Origin: Kordiimonas marina
GTDB taxonomy: Bacteria > Pseudomonadota > Alphaproteobacteria > Sphingomonadales > Kordiimonadaceae
Direction: 5' to 3'
Length of the DNA stretch: 64,000 nt
Assembly: GCF_023006325.1 (NCBI RefSeq)
Contig: NZ_JAINDF010000006.1
Coordinates: 62,001-126,000 of the forward strand
In this document: positions 36,698 through 45,258 of the stretch, piece after piece
Layout: each line of letters opens with the position of its first letter
Position numbering within the stretch: position 1 is the first letter of the stretch
The notes under the pieces: model-generated
Databases searched by the model: none
Seen by the model: only the letters and a program-made list of their open reading frames with translations
Told to the model about the DNA's origin: nothing
Made by a program: the position numbers and the translations under genes

Positions 36698-37186
36698 ATG
36701 TCTCTGTTTGAAGTTTCCAAAAGGGCGGGCGTGAAGCTCGCCCTCATTGCATTCATGGCCCTCATGGGGCTTAGGTCCGCTTATGCCGCAGGGGAAGCGT
36801 CCCCGCTTGACGTGGAAAGCGCAGATGGCACCAAGCATCACTTCACCGTGGAGCTGGCGCTTAACTGGGAAGATCAGGCGAAGGGCCTGATGTACCGGAA
36901 GCATCTGGACCCCAACAAGGGGATGCTGTTCGTATTCGATGAGCCGGATCATCTGTCCTTCTGGATGCGCAACTGCCTGATCCCGCTTGATATGCTTTTC
37001 ATCCGCGCGAACGGCACGATTGCCAATATCGTGGCCAACGCAGAGCCGGGTACCGACACACCGCGTAAGAGCCGGGGGCGGGCAATTGCGGTTCTGGAAA
37101 TTCCCGGTGGCCGCGCGGCCGAACTTGGCATCAAGCCGGGCGATATCGTCAGGCATCCGCTCCTCGGGACCGCGGAAAAGAACTGA
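36698..37186 (+). CDS. DUF192 family exported protein
   Basis: 162 residues. A signal peptide (VKLALIAFMALMGLRSAYAA, cleaved about residue 31) precedes a single DUF192 domain with the family marks GLMYRKHLDPNKGMLFVFDEPDHLSFWMRN (a stretch of many conserved residues) and CLIPLDMLFI. Function of DUF192 is unknown; it is widespread and periplasmic in proteobacteria. ATG 36698 has GAGGA at proper spacing; ATG 36689 is only two bases after it and is less likely. The stop overlaps the start of the thioesterase gene by one base (TGATG). Confidence 0.87.
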   Translation: MSLFEVSKRAGVKLALIAFMALMGLRSAYAAGEASPLDVESADGTKHHFTVELALNWEDQAKGLMYRKHLDPNKGMLFVFDEPDHLSFWMRNCLIPLDMLFIRANGTIANIVANAEPGTDTPRKSRGRAIAVLEIPGGRAAELGIKPGDIVRHPLLGTAEKN

Positions 37187-37656
37187 TGGCACGCGCGCCC
37201 TCTTTGGGGCCGCGCACGGCCACCCCTGACATGGTGGCCGCCGCCAACCCGCCCGAGGGCTATGTTCCCATCCAGTCCAACTCGGCCTTCGGTTGGGAAA
37301 ACGGGCCGATCTTCCATAAATCCGACCCCGAACGTTACTTGCGCGGTTTCCGTGTGGCGGAGCGCCATATCAACGCCGGCGGCGTCTGCCACGGCGGCAT
37401 GGTGATGACCTTCGCCGATGTGCTTCTGGCCTCCGCCGCGCTCAAGCTCGTTGACCCGCCGATGGTGACCGTGCGCATGACCACCGATTTTATCGGCCCC
37501 GCCTACCTGGGGGACTGGGTGGAGGGGGAGGCAAGCGCGGAACTGATGGACGATAACCTGATTGCCGTGCGCGGTGATGTCCGGGTCGGGGATAGGGCTG
37601 TCGCGGCTATAAGCGGTCTTTTCAAAAAGCTCAACCGTCGCCCTGACGGGAAATGA
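37186..37656 (+). CDS. PaaI-type hotdog thioesterase
   Basis: 156 residues with the hotdog fold of the PaaI/4HBT family. The catalytic segment HINAGGVCHGGMVMTFADVLLA lies at about residues 62-83; it holds the conserved HGG followed by the helix. It hydrolyses acyl- or aryl-CoA thioesters. It is the last gene of the csp-DUF192-thioesterase unit, overlapping the preceding stop by one base. Substrate is not predictable. Confidence 0.87.
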   Translation: MARAPSLGPRTATPDMVAAANPPEGYVPIQSNSAFGWENGPIFHKSDPERYLRGFRVAERHINAGGVCHGGMVMTFADVLLASAALKLVDPPMVTVRMTTDFIGPAYLGDWVEGEASAELMDDNLIAVRGDVRVGDRAVAAISGLFKKLNRRPDGK

Positions 37657-37762
37657 CGCGCATACCCCGGTGGCGGAAACCCGGGGTTTAGCGGGGTTGA
37701 TCGGTCGAAAGTTCATTTTCTCTCTTGCCAAGGGCGGCGTTAAACTCTACCAACACCGCCGT

Positions 37763-37842
<80 letters not shown>

Positions 37843-37850
37843 TAAGAAAA

Positions 37851-37886
37851 GGGACTGGACCGGTTAATCGGTCCGTCCCTTTTTTT
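37851..37886 (+). terminator. Terminator after tRNA-Pro
   Basis: GGGAC-GGACCG and CGGTCC-GTCCC pair with a one-base bulge around loop GTTAAT, followed by seven T. Confidence 0.9.
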
Positions 37887-38067
37887 GTCTGTGTTTTGTC
37901 TCTGGGCAAAATGCCTCTTGGAAGATTAGCAGTTCGGTTGCGTGTCAATTTGTGCTGTATTGCAACTCTACAAAGAAATCCGATGCGTGAGAGAGTTTGG
38001 AGCCCTCGCCCTCGAGGGCCTGTCTGACGCACCGGGCTAGAGGTTTATCTTTTCAAGGATCATATCA

Positions 38068-39306
38068 ATGTCCCAGTCGCAGAAGCTGCTGCCGCCCTGG
38101 CTTTTGGCCTTCGGCAACTTGCCGCTTGGCATCAACAGTGCCGTTTGCTTGATCACCATCCCGGATATGCTGGCCGCCGCCCATGTGCCGGAGGGCCAGA
38201 TCGCCACGGCGACCTCGCTGTTCCTCTCGACCGGTTTCATCTCCATCCTGTTGGCGCCGCTCCTCGACTGGCGTCTGCCCCGGCGGACCTATGCGATCGG
38301 TTTCGCGGTCCTCAATGCCGTGTGCAACTTTTTCATCCCGCTGGCGGTGTCCAACATTCCGCTCCTGACCGTCCTGATGTTCCTGTCCGGTATGGCCAAC
38401 GCCATGTGCATCAGCGCCATGGGCGGCTGGTTCTCCGACCTGGTGCCCAAGGAAAAGAAAGACGCGCTGGGGGCCTGGTTCACGGTAATCAATTTCGGTG
38501 CCGGGGGCATCCTGGCCGCGCTGATCATGTATCTCCTGCATGAGCTGCCGTCGCCGCTCGGTGAGGCTGCCACTGCTGTGTTGAGCCTCCTGGTCGTGAT
38601 ACTTTTCTATGTCACCCCGTGCCCGCCGGCCGACAAGACGCTGGCATCGGAAAGCTTCCGCAACTTCGCCCGCGATGTCTCAGGCCTGTTCCGCCGCAAG
38701 GAAGTGCTGTGGGTGATGCTGATCTTCATCGCACCGTCCGCCTCCTTTGCGCTCACTAACACCTTGTCCGGCTTTGGCCATATCTACCATATCTCCGATG
38801 AGATGGTCGGGGTGCTCGGCGGGGCTGGCGTGGCCGTGGCCGGGGTTGCCGGTGCGCTTCTGGTGCCCTTGATCACCAAGCGCCTGTCGCCGGTCGCGAC
38901 CTATCTGCTGGTCGGGCTGATTGGCGCGGTCTTCACCCTTACCCTGATCCCGGCGCCGAAGGACCCGACCTTCTTCGGGGTTGCCATCCTCGGACAGAAT
39001 CTGTTCCAGGCTGCCGCCTTCGCCGCCGCCAATGTCATCACCCTGCGCGCGATCGGGCATGACAACCCGCTGGCTGCGACCCAATATAGCGTGCTGATCG
39101 GCGTGACGATGATCCCGCTCACCTATATGCAGATGGCGGACGGCCATGCCTTTGACTTCGGCGGCCTTGCCGGAACCTTCGCCACCGACGCGCTGGTCAG
39201 CGGCGCGGCCTGCCTGATTTTGGGCCTTCTGTACTGGCGCTTTGGCCGCCGGTCTATGCCGGACGTGGAGACGGCTGCGCCGGTACCCGCAAGCCCGGCC
39301 GAGTGA
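38068..39306 (+). CDS. MFS transporter (AmpG-like)
   Basis: A 412-residue major-facilitator carrier with 12 predicted transmembrane segments split by a central cytoplasmic loop of about residues 190-220 (containing SFRNFARDVSGLFRRKE). Segment order and LLPPWLLAFGNLPLGINSA at the start resemble AmpG-type muropeptide permeases and related MFS_1 proteins. Substrate is unknown. It stands alone between two tRNA-containing intergenic stretches. Confidence 0.85.
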   Translation: MSQSQKLLPPWLLAFGNLPLGINSAVCLITIPDMLAAAHVPEGQIATATSLFLSTGFISILLAPLLDWRLPRRTYAIGFAVLNAVCNFFIPLAVSNIPLLTVLMFLSGMANAMCISAMGGWFSDLVPKEKKDALGAWFTVINFGAGGILAALIMYLLHELPSPLGEAATAVLSLLVVILFYVTPCPPADKTLASESFRNFARDVSGLFRRKEVLWVMLIFIAPSASFALTNTLSGFGHIYHISDEMVGVLGGAGVAVAGVAGALLVPLITKRLSPVATYLLVGLIGAVFTLTLIPAPKDPTFFGVAILGQNLFQAAAFAAANVITLRAIGHDNPLAATQYSVLIGVTMIPLTYMQMADGHAFDFGGLAGTFATDALVSGAACLILGLLYWRFGRRSMPDVETAAPVPASPAE

Positions 39307-39449
39307 TGGATTTTTCGATTTCCTTCCTCGCCCGATTGGGATAGGGTGCGCAACCGCCGGAAGCGCCTGATCCGCAGGCCCGGCATAGGATAATCACCAA
39401 GCCTGACAGGCCCTATGGCCGTCAGGCCTTTGTTGGAGGATGAGGGCCC

Positions 39450-39728
39450 GTGAAAGCGCGCATTTACCAACCCGCTAAAAACGCAATGCAGTCCGGCACC
39501 GGCAAAACCCACAAGTGGGTGCTGGAGTTCGAACCGGAAACGCCGAAGAAGATCGACCCTGTCATGGGCTGGACCGGCTCGTCCGACATGCGCGGCCAGG
39601 TCAAGCTGAAGTTCGAGACGCTCGATGAAGCGCAAGGCTATGCCGACCGCAACGGTATCCCGTTCGAGGTGCTGCCGACCCACAAGAAGAAGCGCCACAT
39701 CCAGGCCTACGCCGACAACTTCAAATAA
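39450..39728 (+). CDS. ETC complex I subunit, NDUFS4-like
   Basis: A 92-residue protein matching the conserved NDUFS4/ETC_C1 region: ARIYQPAKNAMQSG, the tryptophan patch WVLEFEPE and MGWTGSSDMRGQVKLKF, then the C-terminal AQGYADRNGIPFEVLP. Mitochondrial complex I has this accessory subunit at the N-module, and among bacteria it is largely alphaproteobacterial. Start is GTG with GGAGG 11 bases upstream; no in-frame ATG is available. It is encoded away from the nuo operon, as is common. Confidence 0.92.
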   Translation: MKARIYQPAKNAMQSGTGKTHKWVLEFEPETPKKIDPVMGWTGSSDMRGQVKLKFETLDEAQGYADRNGIPFEVLPTHKKKRHIQAYADNFK

Positions 39729-39762
39729 GGGCAGGGGTGCCCAAGGCGCCCGCCCCCGGCAC

Positions 39763-39839
39763 GGCCCCGTAGCTCAACTGGATAGAGCACCGGACTTCTA
39801 ATCCGACGGTTGCAGGTTCGAATCCTGCCGGGGTCGCCA
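39763..39839 (+). tRNA. tRNA-Arg (anticodon TCT)
   Basis: 77 bases with encoded CCA. Acceptor arms GGCCCCG and CGGGGTC, one G-U pair. Anticodon loop CTTCTAA between CCGGA and TCCGA gives TCT, reading AGA. T-loop GGTTCGAATCC is canonical. Confidence 0.95.
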
Positions 39840-39988
39840 CTTTCCGAACGTCAAAATATGAGGGCGGTGCCGTTTGGCAGCGCCCTTTGTCATTTCCGTC
39901 CCTTGCAGATCAAGGCGATTTGAACACCCCACCGTTTGACAATGTCCCCCACCATCGTATTCTCGCCGCAGCTTATGGGGAGAAATAT

Positions 39989-40666
39989 ATGCTGGTTCTT
40001 TTGGCGATTGCCGTTCTGGTCATCGGGCTCGTGCTGCGGCTCAATCCGCTGGCCGTGGTGCTGGCCTCGGCCGCGACGGCGGGGTTTGCGGCGGGCCTTG
40101 ACCCGGTCGAGCTTCTGGAAAAGTTCGGCCACGCCTTCAACGCCAATAAATATGTCACAGCGGTCTTCCTGGTCATCCCGATGATCGGCATGCTCGAAGA
40201 CCATGGCCTGCAGGAGCGGGCGCGGGGGGTTATCCTCGGCTTCCGCAACGTGACCCTCGGGCGGCTCTTGCTTCTGTACATGCTGTTCCGTCAGGTGGTG
40301 TCGGCAATCGGCCTGACCCAACTGGGTGGCCACCCGACCATGGTGCGCCCGATGCTGGCGCCGATGGCGGAAGCCGCGGCTGAGCGGGACGACAGCAAAT
40401 TGAGTGACGATGAGGTCAAGGCGCTGAGTGCTGCGACCGACAATATCGGCCTGTTTTTCGGCGAAGATATCTTTCTCGCGATCGGCTCGATCCTCTTGAT
40501 GAAAGGCATATTGGACAGCTACGGTATCCATGTGGAGCCGTTCGAGCTTTCCCTGTGGGCCATCCCGACGGCGATCGCCGCTTTCCTCATCCACGGTTTC
40601 CGGCTGCTGATGCTGGATCGGCACCGCCGTAAAGCGGGCCTCAAGTCCGAGGAGGCGGCGGAATGA
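39989..40666 (+). CDS. DUF969 membrane protein
   Basis: A 225-residue membrane protein of family DUF969, with hydrophobic segments at about residues 3-20, 25-42, 55-72, 87-110 and two near 160-205. The conserved middle contains FRQVVSAIGLTQLGGHPTMVRPM, then a helix with EDIFLAIGSILL. ATG 39989 with GGGGAG is preferred to the 39887 opening. The next gene, DUF979, overlaps its stop by four bases (ATGA). DUF969 and DUF979 always travel as a pair and are thought to form a two-component permease; in other genomes the partner gene is often pyroglutamyl peptidase, hinting at peptide or 5-oxoproline uptake. Confidence 0.9.
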   Translation: MLVLLAIAVLVIGLVLRLNPLAVVLASAATAGFAAGLDPVELLEKFGHAFNANKYVTAVFLVIPMIGMLEDHGLQERARGVILGFRNVTLGRLLLLYMLFRQVVSAIGLTQLGGHPTMVRPMLAPMAEAAAERDDSKLSDDEVKALSAATDNIGLFFGEDIFLAIGSILLMKGILDSYGIHVEPFELSLWAIPTAIAAFLIHGFRLLMLDRHRRKAGLKSEEAAE

Positions 40667-41607
40667 TCGGGCTCGAACAAGTCTACCAGCTTGCGGGGCT
40701 GATGTTCGCGGGCTTTGCCATCCTCAGCCTGAAGGACAGGACCGACAAGCGCCGCTGGTTCAATATGATGCTATGGGCGCTTATCGCCTTCAGCTTCCTG
40801 TTCGGGGACTATATCGGCGGGGTCGCCAACGCTTTTCTGGCCATCGCCATTGTCGTGGTCGCCGCCTCGGGGCGCACGGGGGCGGCACCTGACGCCTCGG
40901 TTGATGAAACCACCCGGATCGCCGGCGCGAAACGGTTCGGCAACTGGCTGTTCCTGCCCGCACTCATGGTGCCCTTCATTGCGCTGGCCGGCACCATCTT
41001 CTTCAAGCTGGTGCCCGGCATTGTCGTCGGGTCTGAGGCGACGCTGGTGTCGCTTGCCCTGGGGGCGCTCCTGGCGGCGCTCGTTTGCGTGCTCTGGTTC
41101 CGGGCGGGGGCGGTCGCGCCGTTCCGCGAAGGCGTGCGGCTGATGGACGGCATCGGCTGGGCGGTGCTTCTGCCGCAGATGCTGGCGGCGCTCGGCGTGG
41201 TGTTCGCGCTTGCCGGTATGGGCAAGGTGGTGGGTGACCTGCTCGGCTATGTCGATACCGGGGGCAGCCTCCTCGCGCAGGTGGCGCTTTATTGTTGCGG
41301 CATGGCGGCCTTCACGGTCCTGATGGGCAATGCCTTCGCTGCCTTCCCGGTGATGTTTACCGCCATTGGCGCGCCGCTCCTGATCCATGGTCATCACGGC
41401 AACCCGGCGGCGGTGGCGGCGATCGGCATGCTCGCCGGTTTCTGCGGCACGCTGGTCACGCCGATGGCGGCCAACTTCAACCTCGTGCCCGCGGCGCTTC
41501 TGGAGCTGAAGGACAGCTACGGTGTCATCCGGGCGCAACTGCCCACCGCCGCCCTTATGTTGGTGGCGAATATCCTGTTGCTTTATTTTCTGGGGTTCGG
41601 ACATTGA
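40663..41607 (+). CDS. DUF979 membrane protein
   Basis: A 314-residue integral membrane protein, partner of DUF969, with about nine hydrophobic segments. Conserved blocks are LSLKDRTDKRRWFN near the N-terminus, FGDYIGGVANAFLA, MGNAFAAFPVMFTAIGAP and CGTLVTPMAANFNLVPAALLE near the C-terminus. These recall GntP/CitMHS-type permeases. Coupled at its start with DUF969 and at its end with the DUF2891 gene, so a three-gene operon. Confidence 0.9.
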   Translation: MIGLEQVYQLAGLMFAGFAILSLKDRTDKRRWFNMMLWALIAFSFLFGDYIGGVANAFLAIAIVVVAASGRTGAAPDASVDETTRIAGAKRFGNWLFLPALMVPFIALAGTIFFKLVPGIVVGSEATLVSLALGALLAALVCVLWFRAGAVAPFREGVRLMDGIGWAVLLPQMLAALGVVFALAGMGKVVGDLLGYVDTGGSLLAQVALYCCGMAAFTVLMGNAFAAFPVMFTAIGAPLLIHGHHGNPAAVAAIGMLAGFCGTLVTPMAANFNLVPAALLELKDSYGVIRAQLPTAALMLVANILLLYFLGFGH

Positions 41608-42605
41608 TCACACAGCTAACGCCTGATTTCGCTTCCACCTTCGTGCGCCTCACCATTGGGCATCTGACGCGCGAGTATCCCAACAAGCTCGACCATGTGA
41701 TGGCGGGGCCCGCGGATGTTCAGTCGCCCTCGGCGCTGCATCCGATTTTTTACGGCAGCTTCGACTGGCACAGCTGCGTACACGGCTGGTGGCAGATCAT
41801 GCGCCTTCTGCGCACTTACCCGGACCTGCCGGAAGCCGGTGCCATCCGGGACTTGGCGGACAAAATGCTGGTGCCCGAAAAGGTCGCGGGCGAATGCGCT
41901 TACCTGGAGCAGCCGAGTAGCCGTGGCTTCGAACGCACCTATGGCTGGGCGTGGCTGTTGGCCCTGCATCATGAGCTCAGCCGCCATGAGGACACCCGCT
42001 GGGCCACAGCGCTCGAGCCGCTCGCGCGCATGTTTGCCGCCCGCTTCCATGATTTCCTGCCCAAGCTGACCTATCCGATCCGCCACGGCATTCATTCCAA
42101 CACCGCCTTCGCCTTCACGCTGGTCCTGGACTGGGCGCACGCCCATGACAAGCCGCTTGCGGCCTTGATGGCGGACCGGGCCATGGCGTGGTTCGAAAAG
42201 GACAGGGCGGCGCAGGCGTGGGAACCGTCAGGCGATGAATTCCTGTCACCGACGCTCATGGAAGCAATGCTGATGAGCCGCCTGATGGACGCGCCAGCCT
42301 TCGCCCAATGGTTCGCGGCTTTCCTGCCGGACATTACCGATGGGTACCCTGAATGCCTGCTGACGCCCGCCACGGTGTCGGACCGCACAGACGGCAAGAT
42401 CGCGCATCTGGATGGGCTCAACCTCAGCCGTGCCTGGTGTTGGCGCGGCCTCGGGGCCAAGCTTACAGGTAATGCATCCCTGCAGGCGCTGTCGGCGGAG
42501 GCCAGCGAACGCCATTTGGCTGCTGCTTTGCCGCATCTGGCGGGCGACTATATGGGTGAACACTGGCTGGCGACCTTCGCCCTCCTGGCGCTGCAAGGGC
42601 TCTGA
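41604..42605 (+). CDS. DUF2891 family protein
   Basis: A 333-residue soluble protein of DUF2891, helical and rich in Trp and His. Typical stretches are HPIFYGSFDWHSCVHGWW at about 44-61, YGWAWLLALHHEL, RHGIHSNTAFAFTL and GDEFLSPTLMEAMLMSR. The repeated His/Trp-rich helices suggest an (alpha/alpha)6-toroid-like fold, as in glycan or peptide hydrolases, but no activity is established. No ATG fits; TTG at 41604 overlaps the DUF979 stop (TTGA) and begins the conserved sequence, so it is chosen. In this operon it may process the transported solute. Confidence 0.83.
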   Translation: MITQLTPDFASTFVRLTIGHLTREYPNKLDHVMAGPADVQSPSALHPIFYGSFDWHSCVHGWWQIMRLLRTYPDLPEAGAIRDLADKMLVPEKVAGECAYLEQPSSRGFERTYGWAWLLALHHELSRHEDTRWATALEPLARMFAARFHDFLPKLTYPIRHGIHSNTAFAFTLVLDWAHAHDKPLAALMADRAMAWFEKDRAAQAWEPSGDEFLSPTLMEAMLMSRLMDAPAFAQWFAAFLPDITDGYPECLLTPATVSDRTDGKIAHLDGLNLSRAWCWRGLGAKLTGNASLQALSAEASERHLAAALPHLAGDYMGEHWLATFALLALQGL

Positions 42606-43041
42606 TCGTTCATCTGCTGCTTGCTTGCCGTGTGTTTTAATCCCATCGGATTCGCTGGCCTGGAGGTGGCGCAGGCGTATCCGAATCAGCATTCGGTATG
42701 GTTAGGGCGATGTTGGCAGCAGAAGCCTCGACGTCTCTGTAGGCCTCCTTCAGTTGGGCGCACGCGGGGATGCCTGTGATCTGTCATGATTTGCGGTCAC
42801 TAAACCGTATCTCATTGGAATCCCTGAATATTGGTAGACTACCCCGGTTCGTAAGGGTGGCAGGGCGCTTCTGACAGGTTGATGCTGTGCACTCTGCGGA
42901 TGGGCCTTCCGCTCAATAGCTCAAGGCTTCCCGCGGCTTTCGGATGTGTATCGATTCGGGACAGACACGCGAAAATATTGCTTTTTAATTAAATTTGAGT
43001 CGATGATGTCGCCGGGATGTAATTTACCGGAGGGAAGATTT
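42606..43041. other. Long leader region with five GANTC sites
   Basis: 436 bases without a convincing gene. GANTC sites start at 42649, 42683, 42818, 42953 and 42997 (about 1.7 expected). The last 60 bases are AT-rich and probably contain the promoter for the secreted protein at 43042. Confidence 0.5.
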
Positions 43042-43581
43042 ATGAAACGCCACCTCGCCATCGCTTTAAGTGTAGCAGTTGTCGCCGCTGGCGCGTCTGT
43101 GGCCAGTGATGCTGCCTACACGCCGAAATTCAATGCCGAATGCTTTGCCCCAGTTTCCGCGTTCCGCGCGGGCCTGCCGGCTGTTGCTGGTGCCGAGAAA
43201 ATGTCGGCCCAGGACAAAATCGGCAAGCTGACAGACAAATTCTCAGGGGTTGTTGAAGCCGTGCAGAAGGCTCAGTCCTGCTATCAGGGCGCTTTGAAAG
43301 CTTCCGCCGGTGCCGCTGATCATGTTGCTGACATTCAGGCTGGTGCCAAGGAAGTCGGCCGGATCTTCCGCCTGAACTATGAACAGTATCAAAGTGCGAT
43401 GGAGCCGCTGACGGCTGCCGCCATGGGCGAGATCGCTCCGGCTGCCGGTGGTGATGGTGATCAGGTTGGCATGGATAGCGCCATGCAGGCCGTGACCAAC
43501 TCCATGTTCGTCGACGAATGGGCCAAGAAGGCACTCGACGGCCAGAAGGCTCTCGAAGAATCTGCCAATAAACCCGAATAG
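43042..43581 (+). CDS. Secreted helical protein of unknown function
   Basis: 179 residues. A signal peptide (MKRHLAIALSVAVVAAGASVA, cleaved near VASDA) is followed by an almost all-helical, Ala/Lys-rich body with amphipathic helices such as DKIGKLTDKFSGVVEAVQKAQ. Two cysteines (FNAECFAP and KAQSCYQGA) could form a disulfide. No haem motif or known domain is recognised. ATG 43042 has GGAGGG upstream; the frame extends to 42946 without support. It is monocistronic, with a strong terminator, and is likely well expressed (low codon ambiguity, strong RBS). Function unknown. Confidence 0.75.
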   Translation: MKRHLAIALSVAVVAAGASVASDAAYTPKFNAECFAPVSAFRAGLPAVAGAEKMSAQDKIGKLTDKFSGVVEAVQKAQSCYQGALKASAGAADHVADIQAGAKEVGRIFRLNYEQYQSAMEPLTAAAMGEIAPAAGGDGDQVGMDSAMQAVTNSMFVDEWAKKALDGQKALEESANKPE

Positions 43582-43664
43582 GCCAAACCCGACGCGGCCG
43601 TCATGGCGCTCGTGCTCCAGCGTCTGTCGGCTGTATCCGGGTTTGGCTTTGCCGAAAGGCGCAG

Positions 43665-43693
43665 AACCGCTCCGTCCGCCCGGAGCGGTTTTT
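43665..43693 (+). terminator. Terminator after the secreted helical protein
   Basis: AACCGCTCCG and CGGAGCGGTT form a perfect 10-bp stem around a 6-base loop, followed by TTT. The AA start may let it also act for the convergent pfkB. Confidence 0.88.
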
Positions 43694-43706
43694 GCTTGTT
43701 ATGGCC

Positions 43707-44651
43707 TTAGGCCTGGATGGCGGTGATTTCAGCAGCGTGCGCCAGCCGCCAGACATCCTCGGCATGGCAAAGTTCGGTCCCCGGGGTCATTACGGCGGCT
43801 GAGCCCGCCCCGACGCCGGTGCGGAAAGCTTCCTCCACCGGCTTATTCCAGGCAAGCGCCCAGGCCATGCCTGCGGTGAAGCTGTCGCCAGCGCCGACCG
43901 CGCTCCGCGTCTCCAGGGGCAGGGGAGCTGCCCGCCAGGCGCCTTCGGGGGTTACCAGAAGGGCGCCGGCTTCACCGAGGGTTAGCGCAACATTCTCCGC
44001 CTTGCCGTCTGCGACCAGGGCCCTGCAGGCCACCAGTTGGGCGGTCTCATCAGGGAGCGCGTGGCCCACAAGGGCTTCCAGTTCCACAAGGTTGGGCTTG
44101 ATCAGCCGGATACCGGGGCCGAGCGCGGCCTTGAGGGCATCATGGGTGGCATCCAGCACGAAGGGCAGATTGTGGGCGTGGGCGATAGCGGCGACGCGAG
44201 CATAAAAGTCTGACGGGACGCCGGGCGGCAGGCTGCCGCTGGCCACGATCATCGAAATATCCGCCGTTTCCGCCTCAATGCGATCCAGGCAGTTTTGCCA
44301 TTCCGTCTCGCTCAGGGTCGGGCCCGGCACCACGAAACGGTACTGATCCCCCGTTGCCGTCTCGGTGGCGGTGAAATTCTCCCGCGTGTCGCCGCCGATG
44401 GGCACGATCAGCTCCTGCACGCCCTCCCGCGCGACCAGGTCCCCGAGAAGGGTGCCGATGGGGCCGCCTGCGGGGAACAGGGCGTGGACGTCACCACCCA
44501 GGCGCTTGATCACCCGTGCGACATTGATGCCGCCGCCGCCGGCATCGCGCCGGGCCATTGTGCAGCGCATCTTGCGGGTAGGCGCGACGGAGGGCGTGTC
44601 GGTCGAAATATCGACGGCCGGGTTCATGGTGATGGTCAGGATCGGTTTCAT
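43707..44651 (-). CDS. pfkB: 6-phosphofructokinase II-like sugar kinase (PfkB family)
   Basis: A kinase of about 314 residues with strong similarity to E. coli PfkB across its length: TMNPAVDISTDTP, the GGGGINVARVIKRLGG PfkB signature 1 at about 39-54, SGSLPPGVP, KPNLVELEALV, and the AVGAGDSFTAGMAWA signature 2 with catalytic Asp256. It phosphorylates fructose-6-phosphate, or a related hexose phosphate such as tagatose-6- or fructose-1-phosphate. ATG 44651 matches the family start; ATG 44663 and 44687 are in frame. It is a single gene facing the PAS protein. Confidence 0.88.
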   Translation of the reverse strand: MKPILTITMNPAVDISTDTPSVAPTRKMRCTMARRDAGGGGINVARVIKRLGGDVHALFPAGGPIGTLLGDLVAREGVQELIVPIGGDTRENFTATETATGDQYRFVVPGPTLSETEWQNCLDRIEAETADISMIVASGSLPPGVPSDFYARVAAIAHAHNLPFVLDATHDALKAALGPGIRLIKPNLVELEALVGHALPDETAQLVACRALVADGKAENVALTLGEAGALLVTPEGAWRAAPLPLETRSAVGAGDSFTAGMAWALAWNKPVEEAFRTGVGAGSAAVMTPGTELCHAEDVWRLAHAAEITAIQA

Positions 44652-44786
44652 GGTCGACAGCATCCCCGCAAGTCGTTGAGAAGACATTGATAAAAATCAA
44701 TGCGACGAAACGGCGGGATTGGCAAGTGTGTCCGACTATTGTTAAGCTCACCTCGCCGTACCGGTGACAGAAAGGACAGACCCGCC

Positions 44787-45239
44787 ATGACAGCTTCCAA
44801 GCCGTATGAATTGCCGAAAAAAATGAGCCCGGAGCTGGAGCGCGTTGTCGCCTACTGGCGCAGCCTGTTGCGGGGGAGCGCGGAAATGCCGTTCGCGGAT
44901 GACCTGTCGCTCGAAGCTCTGCCGGATATGGCGCCGCGTCTTGCGCTCGTCGAGGTCTTTACGCTTCCGGAACGTTTCCGGCTGAGCTTCATCGGCGGGG
45001 AGCTGGCGACCAAGCAGACCGAGCCGCTTCTCGGCAAATATCTCGATGAGGTCGAGCTTTATTTCCCGCTTGAATTCCTGCGCTCGCAGGCGAGTGCGAC
45101 GGTCGAATCCGCATCCCCGACCTGCCATGCGCAAGCCGCGAGCAAGGACGGCGAACACGCCGCCTACAGCCGCCTGATGCTGCCGATGTGGGGTGATGGG
45201 CATATCAGCCTTATCCTGGTCGCGCTGGACTGGGACTGA
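44787..45239 (+). CDS. PAS_5-type single-domain protein
   Basis: 150 residues comprising one PAS-like domain of the PAS_5 group found mainly in alphaproteobacteria. Recognisable parts are LERVVAYWRSLLRGS, MPFADDLSLEALPDMAPRLAL and VEVFTLPERFRLSFIGGEL, with a C-terminal beta strand ending LILVALDWD. These proteins usually lack an output domain; their role is unclear. ATG 44787 is selected after GAAAGGACAG. It diverges from pfkB and faces modC. Confidence 0.83.
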   Translation: MTASKPYELPKKMSPELERVVAYWRSLLRGSAEMPFADDLSLEALPDMAPRLALVEVFTLPERFRLSFIGGELATKQTEPLLGKYLDEVELYFPLEFLRSQASATVESASPTCHAQAASKDGEHAAYSRLMLPMWGDGHISLILVALDWD

Positions 45240-45258
45240 GATTTGAGGGGGGGGAGGC

